NCBI RefSeq assembly: GCF_003448965.1
Contig: NZ_QRGC01000012.1
Coordinates: 1 to 64,000, forward strand
Reading direction: 5' to 3'
Length of the DNA: 64,000 bases
From: Oceanicella sp. SM1341
GTDB lineage: Bacteria > Pseudomonadota > Alphaproteobacteria > Rhodobacterales > Rhodobacteraceae
A program made the position numbers and the translations under genes. Every line of letters begins with the position of its first letter. The first letter of the stretch is position 1. Positions 1 through 8,309 of the stretch are shown piece by piece. The notes under the pieces are model-generated. The model worked only from the letters and a program-made list of their open reading frames with translations, was not told the origin of the DNA and did no database searches.

Positions 1-542
1 GGCGCGGCGCGGCCCATGCGGGCGATGGCCGCGCGGATCTCGCCGCGCTCGGCGGCGGTGGCGCGGGCCTCGGCGAGGATGGCGGCGCGCTGCTCCATCT
101 CGGCCTGGCCCTGGGCCTCGAGCCGGGCGATGGCGTCGCGCAACTCCTCGCGCTCCTCGGCATTGGCGAGGCGCGCGGCCTGCACGAGGGCGGCGGCCAT
201 CTCGTCGGCCACGGGCAGCGCGCCGCGGCCGGCACCGCCTTCATGCACGGCCCGGGCGAGCGAGCGCGCCTCGGCCAGCAGGGCCTCGGCGCGCAGCGAG
301 AGCAGGGTCGCGTACCACACCAGCAGCGGCGGCAGCACCGCGGCGAGCAGGAACAGGGCCACGTCGAGGAACAGCACCGGGCGGCCCTCGCCGCCGAAGG
401 CGCCGAAGAAGCCGAGGGCATAGGCCAGCATCGCCACCAGCCAGATGGCGGTGAATGCCGCGGCGATGCGCGGGGCCCACGGGGCGCCCCCGCCGCCGAG
501 GGCCGGGAGGCCGGGGCTCGAGGGACGATCGCTGCGGGCCAT
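1..542 (-). CDS. hypothetical membrane protein with coiled-coil tail, cut by the window edge
   Basis: The reading frame starts at ATG 542 (MARSDRPSSPG) and runs off the left edge without a stop, so the C-terminus is missing. The visible 180 residues have a Pro/Gly-rich N-terminus, two hydrophobic segments at about residues 28-50 and 56-82, and then a long Ala/Glu/Arg-rich helix likely to form a coiled coil. I do not recognise the family. It lies 12 bases downstream of greA on the same strand and may be co-transcribed with it. Codon use is like that of neighbouring genes. Two membrane segments followed by a charged helix would fit an inner-membrane scaffold, but no function can be assigned. 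Confidence 0.7.
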   Translation of the reverse strand, partial: MARSDRPSSPGLPALGGGGAPWAPRIAAAFTAIWLVAMLAYALGFFGAFGGEGRPVLFLDVALFLLAAVLPPLLVWYATLLSLRAEALLAEARSLARAVHEGGAGRGALPVADEMAAALVQAARLANAEEREELRDAIARLEAQGQAEMEQRAAILAEARATAAERGEIRAAIARMGRAA

Positions 543-554
543 CAGGCTCTCCGT

Positions 555-1025
555 TCAGACAAACTTGACCGCGACGATCTCGTAGCTGCGCGTGCCCCCG
601 GGGGTGCGCACCTCCACGGAATCGCCTTCTTCCTTGCCGATCAGCGCGCGGGCGATGGGCGATTTCATGTTGAGCAGGCCCGCGTCCACGTTGGCCTCGT
701 ACTCGCCGACGATCTGGAAGGTCTTGGACTCCTCGGTGTCCTCGTCGACGATCTCCACCGTGGCGCCGAACTTCACCGGGCCGGAGAGGCGCGCGGGGTC
801 GATCACGTCGGCGAGGCTGATCACCGCCTCGAGCTCCTTGATGCGCCCCTCGATGAAGCTCTGCTTCTCGCGGGCGGCATGGTACTCGGCGTTCTCGCTC
901 AGGTCGCCGTGCTCGCGCGCCTCCGCGATGGCCCGGATCACCGCCGGGCGTTCCACCGACTTGAGCTTCTTCAGCTCGGCGTCCAGGGCCGCGAAGCCCT
1001 TTGCAGTAAGAGGTATCTTTTCCAT
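555..1025 (-). CDS. greA: transcription elongation factor GreA
   Basis: A 156-residue protein of normal GreA length. GreA enters the secondary channel of RNA polymerase and stimulates cleavage of the backtracked transcript. The N-terminal coiled coil contains the family signature around residues 35-60 (EAREHGDLSENAEYHAA), whose acidic tip residues act at the polymerase active centre. The C-terminal FKBP-like domain ends in TPGGTRSYEIVAVKFV. The start at 1025 (MEKIPLTAKGF) matches the usual GreA N-terminus; an in-frame extension upstream is possible but would add an unrelated leader. It is followed by an uncharacterised membrane protein on the same strand. Confidence 0.97.
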   Translation of the reverse strand: MEKIPLTAKGFAALDAELKKLKSVERPAVIRAIAEAREHGDLSENAEYHAAREKQSFIEGRIKELEAVISLADVIDPARLSGPVKFGATVEIVDEDTEESKTFQIVGEYEANVDAGLLNMKSPIARALIGKEEGDSVEVRTPGGTRSYEIVAVKFV

Positions 1026-1402
1026 TGACCACTCCGGTCCGGTCGTCCGGGCCCCCCTGGCGGGCGGACCACAGGCGTTAAAATCATATGGCCACGCCCA
1101 TGTCCCGGGCGCGGCCACACCGGCGAACCTAGGGCCGCCCCCCGGGATCTGCAAGCCTCCGCTTGGTCCTCTCTCCAGCTATCCGCATAAGCGTCCGTTT
1201 AGCAAGTCTCGGGGCTGCAACCGTGGCGCGAGGCGGGCCGGTGCGCGCCTTGCCGGGCGCCGGGCCGGCGGTGCGGGGCCTGTCGGAAACGTTATCCCGG
1301 CCGCGGCACCGCAAGCCCACAATTCGCCTTGAATGCGGCAGGGTGCTGCGCCAAGTTGCACGGCAACATTCTTGCGCGCAAGGACTTCGAAGGAGCCAGC
1401 AG
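1026..1402. other. intergenic spacer between divergent greA and ETF-QO genes
   Basis: A 377-base spacer between two divergently transcribed genes, so both promoters must lie here. I see no convincing -35/-10 pair and no credible coding frame. A somewhat less GC-rich patch near 1080-1092 lies upstream of greA. A good Shine-Dalgarno (AAGGAG at 1390-1395) precedes the ETF-QO start. Confidence 0.5.
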
Positions 1403-3052
1403 ATGACCGAAGCAACCCGCGAATCCATGGAGTATGACGTTGTCATCGTCGGGGCGGGGCCTGCAGGTCTCTCCGCGGCGATCCGCCTGAAACAGCTGGA
1501 TCCGGAGCTTTCGGTGGTGCTGCTGGAGAAGGGCTCCGAGGTGGGGGCGCATATCCTCTCCGGCGCGGTGCTCGACCCCTGCGGCCTCGACGCGCTGATC
1601 CCCGACTGGAAGGAGAAGGGCGCGCCGCTCGCAACCCAGGTCTCCGAGGACCGTTTCCTGCTGCTCGGCCCCGCCGGGCACATCCGGGTGCCGAACTGGC
1701 CGATGCCGCGGCTGATGAACAACCACGGCAACTACATCGTCTCCATGGCCAATGTCTGCCGCTGGATGGCCGAGCAGGCCGAGGCGCTGGGGGTGGAGAT
1801 CTTCCCCGGCATGTCCTGCTCCGAGCTGGTCTGGGGTGAGGACGGCACGGTGAAGGGCGTGGTGGCCGGCGAGTTCGGCATCACCGCCGAGGGCGAGAAG
1901 GGCCCGAACTACGAGCCGGGCATGGAGCTGCTGGGCAAGTACGTGATGCTGGCCGAGGGCGCGCGCGGCTCGCTCTCAAAGCAGGTGATCGCGCGGCACG
2001 GGCTCGACAAGGACGCCGAGCCGCAGAAATACGGGCTGGGCATGAAGGAGATCTGGGAGATCCGGCCCGAGAACCACAAGCTCGGCCAGGTGACCCACAC
2101 CATGGGCTGGCCGCTGGGCAAGAACGCCGGTGGCGGCTCGTTCATGTATCATCTCGAGGGCAACCAGGTGTTCATCGGCTTCGTGGTGCACCTGAACTAC
2201 GAGAACCCGCATCTCTTCCCCTACATGGAGTTCCAGCGCTTCAAGCATCACCCGGAGATCGCGAAGGTGCTGGAGGGCGGCAAGCGCGTGGCCTACGGCG
2301 CGCGGGCGATCACCGAGGGCGGCTGGCAGTCGCTCCCCAAGCTCACCTTCCCCGGCGGCGCGCTGCTGGGCTGCTCGGCGGGCATGGTGAACGTGCCGCG
2401 CATCAAGGGCAACCACAACGCCATGCTCTCGGGCAAGGCGGCGGCCGAGGCCGCGGTGGAGGCGCTGAAGGCGGGCCGCGAGGGCGACGAGCTCACCGCC
2501 TACGAGACGGCGGTGCGCTCCGGCCCGATCGCGGCCGACCTGAAGAAGGTGCGCAACGTGAAGCCGCTGTGGTCGGGCTTCGGGCTGACGGCGAGCCTCG
2601 CCTTCGGCGGGCTCGACATGTGGGTCTCCGAGCTCACCGGCTGGAACCCGCTGGGCACGCTGAAGCACGGCAAGACCGATGCCGAGGCCACCGGCCGCGC
2701 GCACCGCTACGAACCGATCGAGTATCCGAAGCCCGACGGGGTGCTGAGCTTCGACCGGCTCACCAACGTGAGCTTCTCCTTCACCAACCACGACGAGGAC
2801 CAGCCGAGCCACCTGAAGCTCAAGGATCCCACGATCCCGGTGCGCTGGACCCTGCCGAAATATGCCGAGCCCGCGCAGCGCTACTGCCCGGCCGGCGTCT
2901 ACGAGATCATCGAGGGTGACGACGGGCCGCGCTTCCAGATCAACGCGCAGAACTGCGTGCACTGCAAGACCTGCGATATCAAGGACCCGGCGCAGAACAT
3001 CGTCTGGTGCACGCCCCAGGGCGGCGGCGGGCCGAACTACCCCAACATGTGA
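1403..3052 (+). CDS. electron transfer flavoprotein-ubiquinone oxidoreductase (ETF-QO)
   Basis: A 549-residue enzyme that passes electrons from reduced electron transfer flavoprotein to ubiquinone at the inner membrane, linking acyl-CoA and amino-acid dehydrogenases to the respiratory chain. An N-terminal FAD dinucleotide-binding motif GAGPAG is at about residues 17-22. The C-terminal ferredoxin-like segment supplies the four [4Fe-4S] ligands at about Cys495, Cys518, Cys521 and Cys524 (CVHCKTC). Length and architecture match bacterial and mitochondrial ETF-QO. ATG 1403 was chosen because AAGGAG ends 7 bases before it; a longer in-frame extension is unlike the family. ETF subunit genes are not in the window. 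Confidence 0.96.
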   Translation: MTEATRESMEYDVVIVGAGPAGLSAAIRLKQLDPELSVVLLEKGSEVGAHILSGAVLDPCGLDALIPDWKEKGAPLATQVSEDRFLLLGPAGHIRVPNWPMPRLMNNHGNYIVSMANVCRWMAEQAEALGVEIFPGMSCSELVWGEDGTVKGVVAGEFGITAEGEKGPNYEPGMELLGKYVMLAEGARGSLSKQVIARHGLDKDAEPQKYGLGMKEIWEIRPENHKLGQVTHTMGWPLGKNAGGGSFMYHLEGNQVFIGFVVHLNYENPHLFPYMEFQRFKHHPEIAKVLEGGKRVAYGARAITEGGWQSLPKLTFPGGALLGCSAGMVNVPRIKGNHNAMLSGKAAAEAAVEALKAGREGDELTAYETAVRSGPIAADLKKVRNVKPLWSGFGLTASLAFGGLDMWVSELTGWNPLGTLKHGKTDAEATGRAHRYEPIEYPKPDGVLSFDRLTNVSFSFTNHDEDQPSHLKLKDPTIPVRWTLPKYAEPAQRYCPAGVYEIIEGDDGPRFQINAQNCVHCKTCDIKDPAQNIVWCTPQGGGGPNYPNM

Positions 3053-4029
3053 GCGCGCCGCCGGCCGGTGCGCGGGGAGGGGAGCCCTCCCGCCCGCTCC
3101 GGTCGGGTGCAGCCGCACCCTTCCTCGCCGTTGGGCCGGGCCGCGGGCTGCGCCCGCGGCGGCTCGGCAGGGGTTCCACCGCAGCGACGGGGCGGCGCCG
3201 CGAGGCGACGCGACGCGACGGGCGAGCCCAGGCTGCCCATGCCCGCGCACGGCGCTATCGGAAGGCGCGGATGATCGGGGGGCAGGGGCCGTGGCGGGGG
3301 GCGAGAGGCTACGCCGCTGGCCCGCCTGGTGCCGAGAGGCCGGCCCGCCCGTGCCCCGGAGAGATCTGGTTCCCGCAGCGTGAGCCGGTTCCGCACGCCC
3401 GGCCGGATCATGGTCTCCGGGAGGGCAGCGCACCCTGCCGGCCGGGAGCCACGCGCGCCAGGGGCGCACCGCCGCGCCGAGGCCGCCAGCCCCGCCCGTT
3501 GTCTTTCTGGCCGGCGCGGAGAGCTCGCAGGGACACGCCCGCCGGCACCCCCGCCGGCCCGGCGCAGGCCAGCGCTGCGCGTTGCATTCCCGCGGTGCCG
3601 CCGCGTGCCGCAGGCGCGCGGCCCGGCCCAACGCGGAGCGGCCCTGCGCCGCAGGCGCGGGGCCGGCGGAGGGGCGGGAGGGCCCCGTCCCGTGGCCGGG
3701 GGCTGCGGACGGCCGCTGCGCGTCCGGTTCCTTCCGTGCTCCGGCTTGCGCCTGCGCGGCCGGCGTCGGGTGTCGGCCCCGGTGCAGGCCGCCGCGGCCC
3801 GGCTGTTGCAGCGGGGTGACAGGCGCGCCGCGAAGGCGCCCGATGGCGTGGATGTGACCGCCGCGCCGTCGGTTGCGGTTGCACCCGGCAGGCGCGCGTG
3901 CCTAGCATGGCCCGATCGGGTGCGGCCGGCGGCCGGGCCCCAGTGCTCATGCGTCCGAATCGGCGGAAGGCCGGCCCGCGGGGCCGCGGCCCGCGCCGCA
4001 CGGACGGTTGTTAGGAGACCGATGCCGTG
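3053..4029. other. long GC-rich spacer without a supportable gene
   Basis: Almost 1 kb between ETF-QO and the TPR gene. Open frames exist on both strands, but their translations are Arg/Ala/Pro/Gly-rich strings with no recognisable fold, as expected from very GC-rich non-coding DNA. A short hairpin (GGGAGGG/CCCTCCC with loop GAG) lies at about 3075-3091, just after the ETF-QO stop, without a T-run. A candidate promoter for the next gene lies near the right end (3879-3908). No tRNA or other RNA gene was recognised. Confidence 0.5.
3879..3908 (+). promoter_or_regulatory. candidate sigma-70-type promoter for the TPR gene
   Basis: TTGCAC (3879-3884) and TAGCAT (3903-3908) are separated by 18 bases, about 120 bases before the TPR gene start. 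The -35 box matches consensus at four of six positions and so does the -10 box. It is the only such pair I found in the preceding spacer. Confidence 0.35.
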
Positions 4030-5748
4030 ATGCCCTTCGCACCGATGACCCGTATGGCCATGCCCTTCCTCCTCCTCGCCGGGATCGCCGTCCCGGGCGT
4101 GGCTGGGGCACAGGGGCTGGCGGGGGAGTATCTCGGTGCCCGCTACGCGGAACTCACCGGGGACATCTCCATGGCCGCGCGGCTCTACCCCCGCGCCGCC
4201 GCGCGCGACCCGCAGAACGCCGAGCTGATCGAGCGTGCGATGCTCTACCGCATCTCCGCGGGTGACGTGCCCGGCGCCATCGAGATGTCGGACCGGCTCG
4301 CGGCCCTCGCGCCGGACAACAACTACGTCTCCCTCGTCGCCGCCATCCGCGAGCTGCGCGCCGGTGCCTTCCCCAACGCGCTCGACCGGCTGGACGGGCA
4401 GGAGGACCTGTTCGGCCCCCTCCTGCAGGCGCTGATGAAGGGCTGGGCCCAGTCGGTGGACGACATGACCGCCGCCGACCTCACCTTCGACGGGCTCAAC
4501 GGCAACGACACGCTGGAGGCCTATGGCTCCTACCACAAGGCGCTCGCCCATGCCGTGGCCGGCGACCTGGAGGGCGCGGCCGAGATCTTCTCCGCGCGCC
4601 GCCAGGACTTCCTCGGCCTCGACCGGCGCTCGCTGGTGGCGGAGGCGGAGGTCTATGCCGCCACCGGCCGCCAGACCCAGGCGCTGGAGCTGATCGACAA
4701 CGCCTTCGCCCGCGGCCTGCGCGACCCGATGCTCAGCCGGCTGCGCGAGCGCATCTCCACCGGCGAGCCGGTGGAGTTCAACACGGTCGGCAACGCCACC
4801 GAAGGCGTGGCCGAGGCGCTCTACACCTTCGCCCTCGTGCTCGGCACCGGCGAGCAGAACCGCGGCTTCGCGGTGCTGCTGTCGCGCTTCGCGCTCTACC
4901 TGCGCCCGGAGCTGATCGACGCCCGCCTGCTCACCGCCGAGCTGCTGGAGAACGACGACCAGTTCGACCTCGCCATCGCCGCCTACGGCACCGTGCCGGC
5001 GGACGCGCCGCAGTTCCTGCGCGCCGAGGTGGGCCGCGCCTCCGCCCTCGACGCCGCGGACCGCACGGACGAGGCGATCGGCGTGCTCACCGGCCTCAAG
5101 CGCACCCACCCGGAGGAGCTCGCCCCGGTCACCGCCCTCGCCGACGCGCTGCGCAAGCAGGAGCGTTTCGCCGAGGCGGCGGAGGCCTATTCCGACGCCA
5201 TCGCCCTCCTGCCCGAGGAGCAGCCCCGGCACTGGGTGTTCTACTACCAGCGCGGCATCTGCTTCGAGCAGTCCGACCAGTGGGACAAGGCCGAGGAGGA
5301 CTTCCGCCACGCCCTCGCCCTGCAGCCCGACCAGCCGCTGGTGCTCAACTACCTCGGCTACTCGCTGGTGGAGAAGGGCGAGAAGATGGAGGAGGCGGAG
5401 CAGATGATCCGTTCCGCCGTCGACCAGCGCCCGGACGACGGCTACATCACCGACAGCCTCGCCTGGGTGCTCTACAAGCTCGGCCGCTACGAGGAAGCGA
5501 TCGTGCCCATGGAGCGCGCGGTCGAGCTCGTGCCCTCCGACCCGATCCTGAACGACCACCTCGGCGACGTGCTCTGGAAGGTCGGCCGCAAGATGGAGGC
5601 CCGCTTCCAGTGGAAGCGCGCGCTGTCCTTCGACCCGGAGCAGGAGGACATTGCCCGCATCCGCCGCAAGCTGGAATTCGGCCTCGACTCCGTGCTCAAG
5701 GAGGAGATGGCCCGCTCCCCGGCAAAACCCGACGGCAAGGACGGCTGA
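4030..5748 (+). CDS. exported tetratricopeptide-repeat protein
   Basis: A 572-residue protein with an N-terminal signal peptide (hydrophobic MAMPFLLLAGIAVPGVAG, likely cut after AGA) and TPR-like helical repeats over most of its length, clearest at about residues 370-560 (AEEDFRHALALQPDQPLVLNYL is one unit). TPR proteins are protein-protein scaffolds; a periplasmic or membrane-bound location is inferred. A homologue commonly sits between ETF-QO and ispE in Rhodobacterales, as here. The start is ATG 4030, or GTG 4027 immediately before it; AGGAG at 4013-4017 serves either. No specific function is known to me. Confidence 0.88.
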   Translation: MPFAPMTRMAMPFLLLAGIAVPGVAGAQGLAGEYLGARYAELTGDISMAARLYPRAAARDPQNAELIERAMLYRISAGDVPGAIEMSDRLAALAPDNNYVSLVAAIRELRAGAFPNALDRLDGQEDLFGPLLQALMKGWAQSVDDMTAADLTFDGLNGNDTLEAYGSYHKALAHAVAGDLEGAAEIFSARRQDFLGLDRRSLVAEAEVYAATGRQTQALELIDNAFARGLRDPMLSRLRERISTGEPVEFNTVGNATEGVAEALYTFALVLGTGEQNRGFAVLLSRFALYLRPELIDARLLTAELLENDDQFDLAIAAYGTVPADAPQFLRAEVGRASALDAADRTDEAIGVLTGLKRTHPEELAPVTALADALRKQERFAEAAEAYSDAIALLPEEQPRHWVFYYQRGICFEQSDQWDKAEEDFRHALALQPDQPLVLNYLGYSLVEKGEKMEEAEQMIRSAVDQRPDDGYITDSLAWVLYKLGRYEEAIVPMERAVELVPSDPILNDHLGDVLWKVGRKMEARFQWKRALSFDPEQEDIARIRRKLEFGLDSVLKEEMARSPAKPDGKDG

Positions 5749-5943
5749 TCCGACCGGCGTGATCTCCCGCCCCGCCGGACAGCCCCGGCGGGGCATTCCG
5801 CGCCACCGCCCATGAGGCAACGGCTACAGGCGCTCTCCCGGGCAGGAATGTCGCGGGGCCGGAGGCCGGCGCTTCCCCGGCAGGGAAGCGGGTGCTTCCC
5901 GGAGGGGGGCCGGAATTTGCCCCCCCTACGCACCGATGAGCAG

Positions 5944-6831
5944 ATGACCGACCACAGCACTCCCGCCGACCCCGCCCTCGCCCCCGGCGCCATCACCGTG
6001 GCGGCGCCGGCGAAGCTGAACCTCGCGCTGCATGTCACCGGCCGGCGCGGGGACGGCTATCATCTGCTCGACTCGCTGGTGGTCTTTCCCGGTCTCGGCG
6101 ACCGGGTGACCGTGGCACCGGCCGAGGCGCTTTCGCTCGACATCACCGGCCCCTTCGCGCCCGGCCTCGCGGCGGAGGCGGACAACCTGGTGCTGCGCGC
6201 CGCACGGCTGCTCGGGCCCGGACGCGGCGCGCGCATCACGCTGGACAAGGCACTGCCGGTGGCCTCGGGCATCGGCGGAGGCTCCTCCGACGCCGCGGCC
6301 ACGCTGCGCGCGCTCTGCCGGCTCTGGGACATCGCCATCGCCGAGGACGAGCTCGCCGCCCGCGCCCTCATACTCGGCGCCGACCTGCCGGTCTGCCTGC
6401 TCGGCCGCAGTGCCCGGATGTCGGGCATCGGCGAAGCCCTCGCCCCGGTGCCGGGCCTGCCGCCCTTCCACCTGGTGCTGGCCAACCCGGGCACGGGCGT
6501 GGCAACCGGCGCCGTCTTCCGTGGCCTCGCGGGCTTCGGCAGCCCGCTCGAGCCGTTGCCTCCGCTGCCCGACGCCGCGGCGCTGGCCGACTGGCTCTCG
6601 CGCCAGCGCAACGACCTCGAGGCGCCGGCGCGCGCGCTTTGCCCGCAGATCGACGAGACGCTGGCGCTGCTCGCCGCCGCCCCGGGCGCGCTGCTCGCCC
6701 GCATGTCCGGCTCGGGCGCCACCTGCTTCGCGCTCTTCGCCTCGGCGGGGGAGGCCGGCCGCGCCGCGCAGGCGCTGGCCGCCGCACGGCCCGGCTGGTG
6801 GGTGCGGCCCGCCCCGGTCACGTCTCTCTGA
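5944..6831 (+). CDS. ispE: 4-diphosphocytidyl-2-C-methyl-D-erythritol kinase
   Basis: A 295-residue GHMP-family kinase that phosphorylates 4-diphosphocytidyl-2-C-methyl-D-erythritol, a step of the non-mevalonate isoprenoid pathway. The N-terminal substrate motif [10 protein letters not shown] carries Lys24. The glycine-rich ATP-binding loop [10 protein letters not shown] is at about residues 109-118. The catalytic Asp is in [10 protein letters not shown] at about residue 147. The family C-terminal glycine motif appears as [12 protein letters not shown]. Start 5944 (MTDHSTP) agrees with the family length; the frame is open upstream, but that stretch is spacer-like. It follows the TPR gene on the same strand with a 195-base gap. 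Confidence 0.95.
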   Translation: MTDHSTPADPALAPGAITVAAPAKLNLALHVTGRRGDGYHLLDSLVVFPGLGDRVTVAPAEALSLDITGPFAPGLAAEADNLVLRAARLLGPGRGARITLDKALPVASGIGGGSSDAAATLRALCRLWDIAIAEDELAARALILGADLPVCLLGRSARMSGIGEALAPVPGLPPFHLVLANPGTGVATGAVFRGLAGFGSPLEPLPPLPDAAALADWLSRQRNDLEAPARALCPQIDETLALLAAAPGALLARMSGSGATCFALFASAGEAGRAAQALAAARPGWWVRPAPVTSL

Positions 6832-6912
6832 TGCCTCGCATTCGGAGATTGCGCGCCTGGTCGCTCTCGGGCAATGATTGCACCCCCGTAAACCCGCCCG
6901 CGGAGAGCGTCG

Positions 6913-7740
6913 ATGAAAGCCTCGAGATCGTCTGACCCCAAGCTCAGCACCATCGACCCGCTCTGGGCCCGCATCCGCCGCGAGGCCGACGAGATCGTCC
7001 GCCACGAGCCGCTGATGGCCTCGATGGTGCACGCGGTCATCCTGCATCACACCACCTTCGAGGACGCGCTGAGCTACCGGCTCACCCAGAAACTCGCCTC
7101 GCCGGACCTGCGCGAGCTTGTCCTGCGCGACATCATGGACGAGGCGCACGGCGCCGACCCCTCGCTCGGCGAGGCCGCCCGCGCCGACCTGATGGCGCAT
7201 TTCGAGCGCGACCCGGCCTGCCACACCACCATCCAGCCGCTGCTCTACCTCAAGGGCTTCCAGGCGGTGCAATGCTACCGCATCGCCCACTGGATGTGGG
7301 AGCAGGGCCGCAAGGACATGGCCTATTTCATCCAGATGCGCACCTCGGAGATGTTCGGCGTCGACATCCACCCCGCCGCCCGCATCGGCCGCGGCCTGAT
7401 GATCGACCACGCGCATTCCATCGTGATCGGTGAGACCGCCGTCGTGGGCGATGATGTCTCGATGCTCCATTCCGTCACCCTCGGCGGCACCGGCAAGGAA
7501 GACGGCGACCGACACCCGAAGGTGGGCAACGGCGTGCTGATCGGCGCCGGCGCCGAGGTGCTGGGCAACATCTCCATCGGCAACTGCAGCCGCATCGCCG
7601 CCGGCTCCGTGGTGCTGCGCGACGTGCCGGCCTGCAAGACCGTGGCCGGCGTGCCGGCCCGCATCGTCGGCGAAGCCGGCTGCTCGCAGCCCGCCCTCAC
7701 CATGAACCAGATCCTCGGCGAGGCCTTCGGTCTCGACTGA
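6913..7740 (+). CDS. cysE: serine O-acetyltransferase
   Basis: A 275-residue enzyme that acetylates L-serine with acetyl-CoA, the first committed step of cysteine synthesis. The N-terminal helical domain (about residues 1-140) is followed by a left-handed beta-helix of hexapeptide repeats. The repeats include the signature region IDHAHSIVIGETAVVGDDV with the catalytic His, and the GGTGKEDGDRHPKVG loop. The length matches bacterial CysE. The C-terminal tail ends in FGLD rather than the Ile found at the CysK-binding tail of E. coli CysE, so formation of the cysteine synthase complex is uncertain. The gene ends at a long spacer and faces the pdh operon. Confidence 0.96.
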   Translation: MKASRSSDPKLSTIDPLWARIRREADEIVRHEPLMASMVHAVILHHTTFEDALSYRLTQKLASPDLRELVLRDIMDEAHGADPSLGEAARADLMAHFERDPACHTTIQPLLYLKGFQAVQCYRIAHWMWEQGRKDMAYFIQMRTSEMFGVDIHPAARIGRGLMIDHAHSIVIGETAVVGDDVSMLHSVTLGGTGKEDGDRHPKVGNGVLIGAGAEVLGNISIGNCSRIAAGSVVLRDVPACKTVAGVPARIVGEAGCSQPALTMNQILGEAFGLD

Positions 7741-7849
7741 GTGCCTGCGGCACGGCCGGGCCCGAGTGGTGCGCCCCGCGTGATCGGTGGCCGCTGACCC
7801 CGGGGGTTCGTACCGTCCCCGACGGCTCCGCTGGGCGGGAAGCCGGGAG

Positions 7850-7871
7850 GCCCCGGGTCAAGGCCCGGGGC
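7850..7871. repeat. CCCGGG palindrome, REP-like copy 1
   Basis: CCCCGGG-TCAAGG-CCCGGGG, with one more G-C pair outside, makes an 8-bp stem with a 6-base loop. A near-identical element (CCCCGGG, GGCAAGA, CCCGGGG) occurs at 39460-39480. Shared stem and CAAG loop suggest a small dispersed palindromic repeat, but two copies in 64 kb is thin evidence. Confidence 0.4.
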
Positions 7872-8153
7872 GCCGGGGCGTGGGATGGGCAGCCATCCCC
7901 CCCCTGCGAGCGAGGCGATGGCTTCGGCGCCCGTGCCAGCGCCTGTCCGCGAGCCGGACCGGAAGGCGGAACCCGCAACCGCCCATGGCGACCTGCCGCA
8001 CCGCCCGGGCCAGGCGCCGGGCCGGGTGCTCACTTCGCGGTGACCATCCAGCGGCCTGACACGCGTCCGGCCGGGCCGCTCCCGGCTCCCTGTCCGCCCA
8101 CTGCCCGGCGGCTCGGGAAACGGAGCGCTCCGGTCACCAGCCCGTACCCCGCT

Positions 8154-8175
8154 GTCCCGGGCCCCGACCCGGGAC
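8154..8175. repeat. CCCGGG palindrome with a different loop
   Basis: GTCCCGGG and CCCGGGAC form a perfect 8-bp stem around the loop CCCCGA. The stem is like those at 7850 and 39460 but the loop differs. There is no T-run on either side, so an intrinsic terminator is unlikely. Confidence 0.3.
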
Positions 8176-8259
8176 CTCGCGCCACCAGCCGAACCGGCCG
8201 GCCCATGCGATGCCAGCGCAACCGGCACTCCACCACGCCACGGCCTCCGGAAACGCGAA

Positions 8260-8285
8260 GAGCCCGGACCTTCCGGCCCGGGCTC
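8260..8285 (-). terminator. intrinsic terminator of the pdh operon
   Basis: GAGCCCGG (8260-8267) and CCGGGCTC (8278-8285) form a perfect 8-bp stem with a 10-base loop. It lies 25 bases after the pdhC stop. Read on the minus strand, the stem is followed by TTCGCGTTT, a weak T-rich tail. Confidence 0.65.
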
Positions 8286-8309
8286 CCGCATCTCGTCGCT
8301 GTCGCCGGT

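Larger units (their letters stand above)
7741..8259. other. convergent spacer containing two CCCGGG hairpins
   Basis: A 519-base stretch between the convergent ends of cysE and the pdh operon, before the pdh terminator. No credible gene: the open frames give Arg/Pro/Gly-rich translations. It holds two perfect 8-bp stem hairpins built on CCCGGG, at 7850-7871 and 8154-8175. The first resembles a palindrome upstream of the DMT gene at 39460-39480. Confidence 0.5.

Noticed and set aside
3037-5820. A 927-codon open frame on the minus strand
   Set aside because: It covers the TPR gene in antisense and continues through a spacer; composition is His/Gly/Arg/Ala-rich with no domain.
7801-7822. tRNA T-arm
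   Set aside because: GGTTCGTACC is flanked by short complementary bases, but the T-loop lacks the conserved A and there is no acceptor stem, anticodon arm or D-arm around it.
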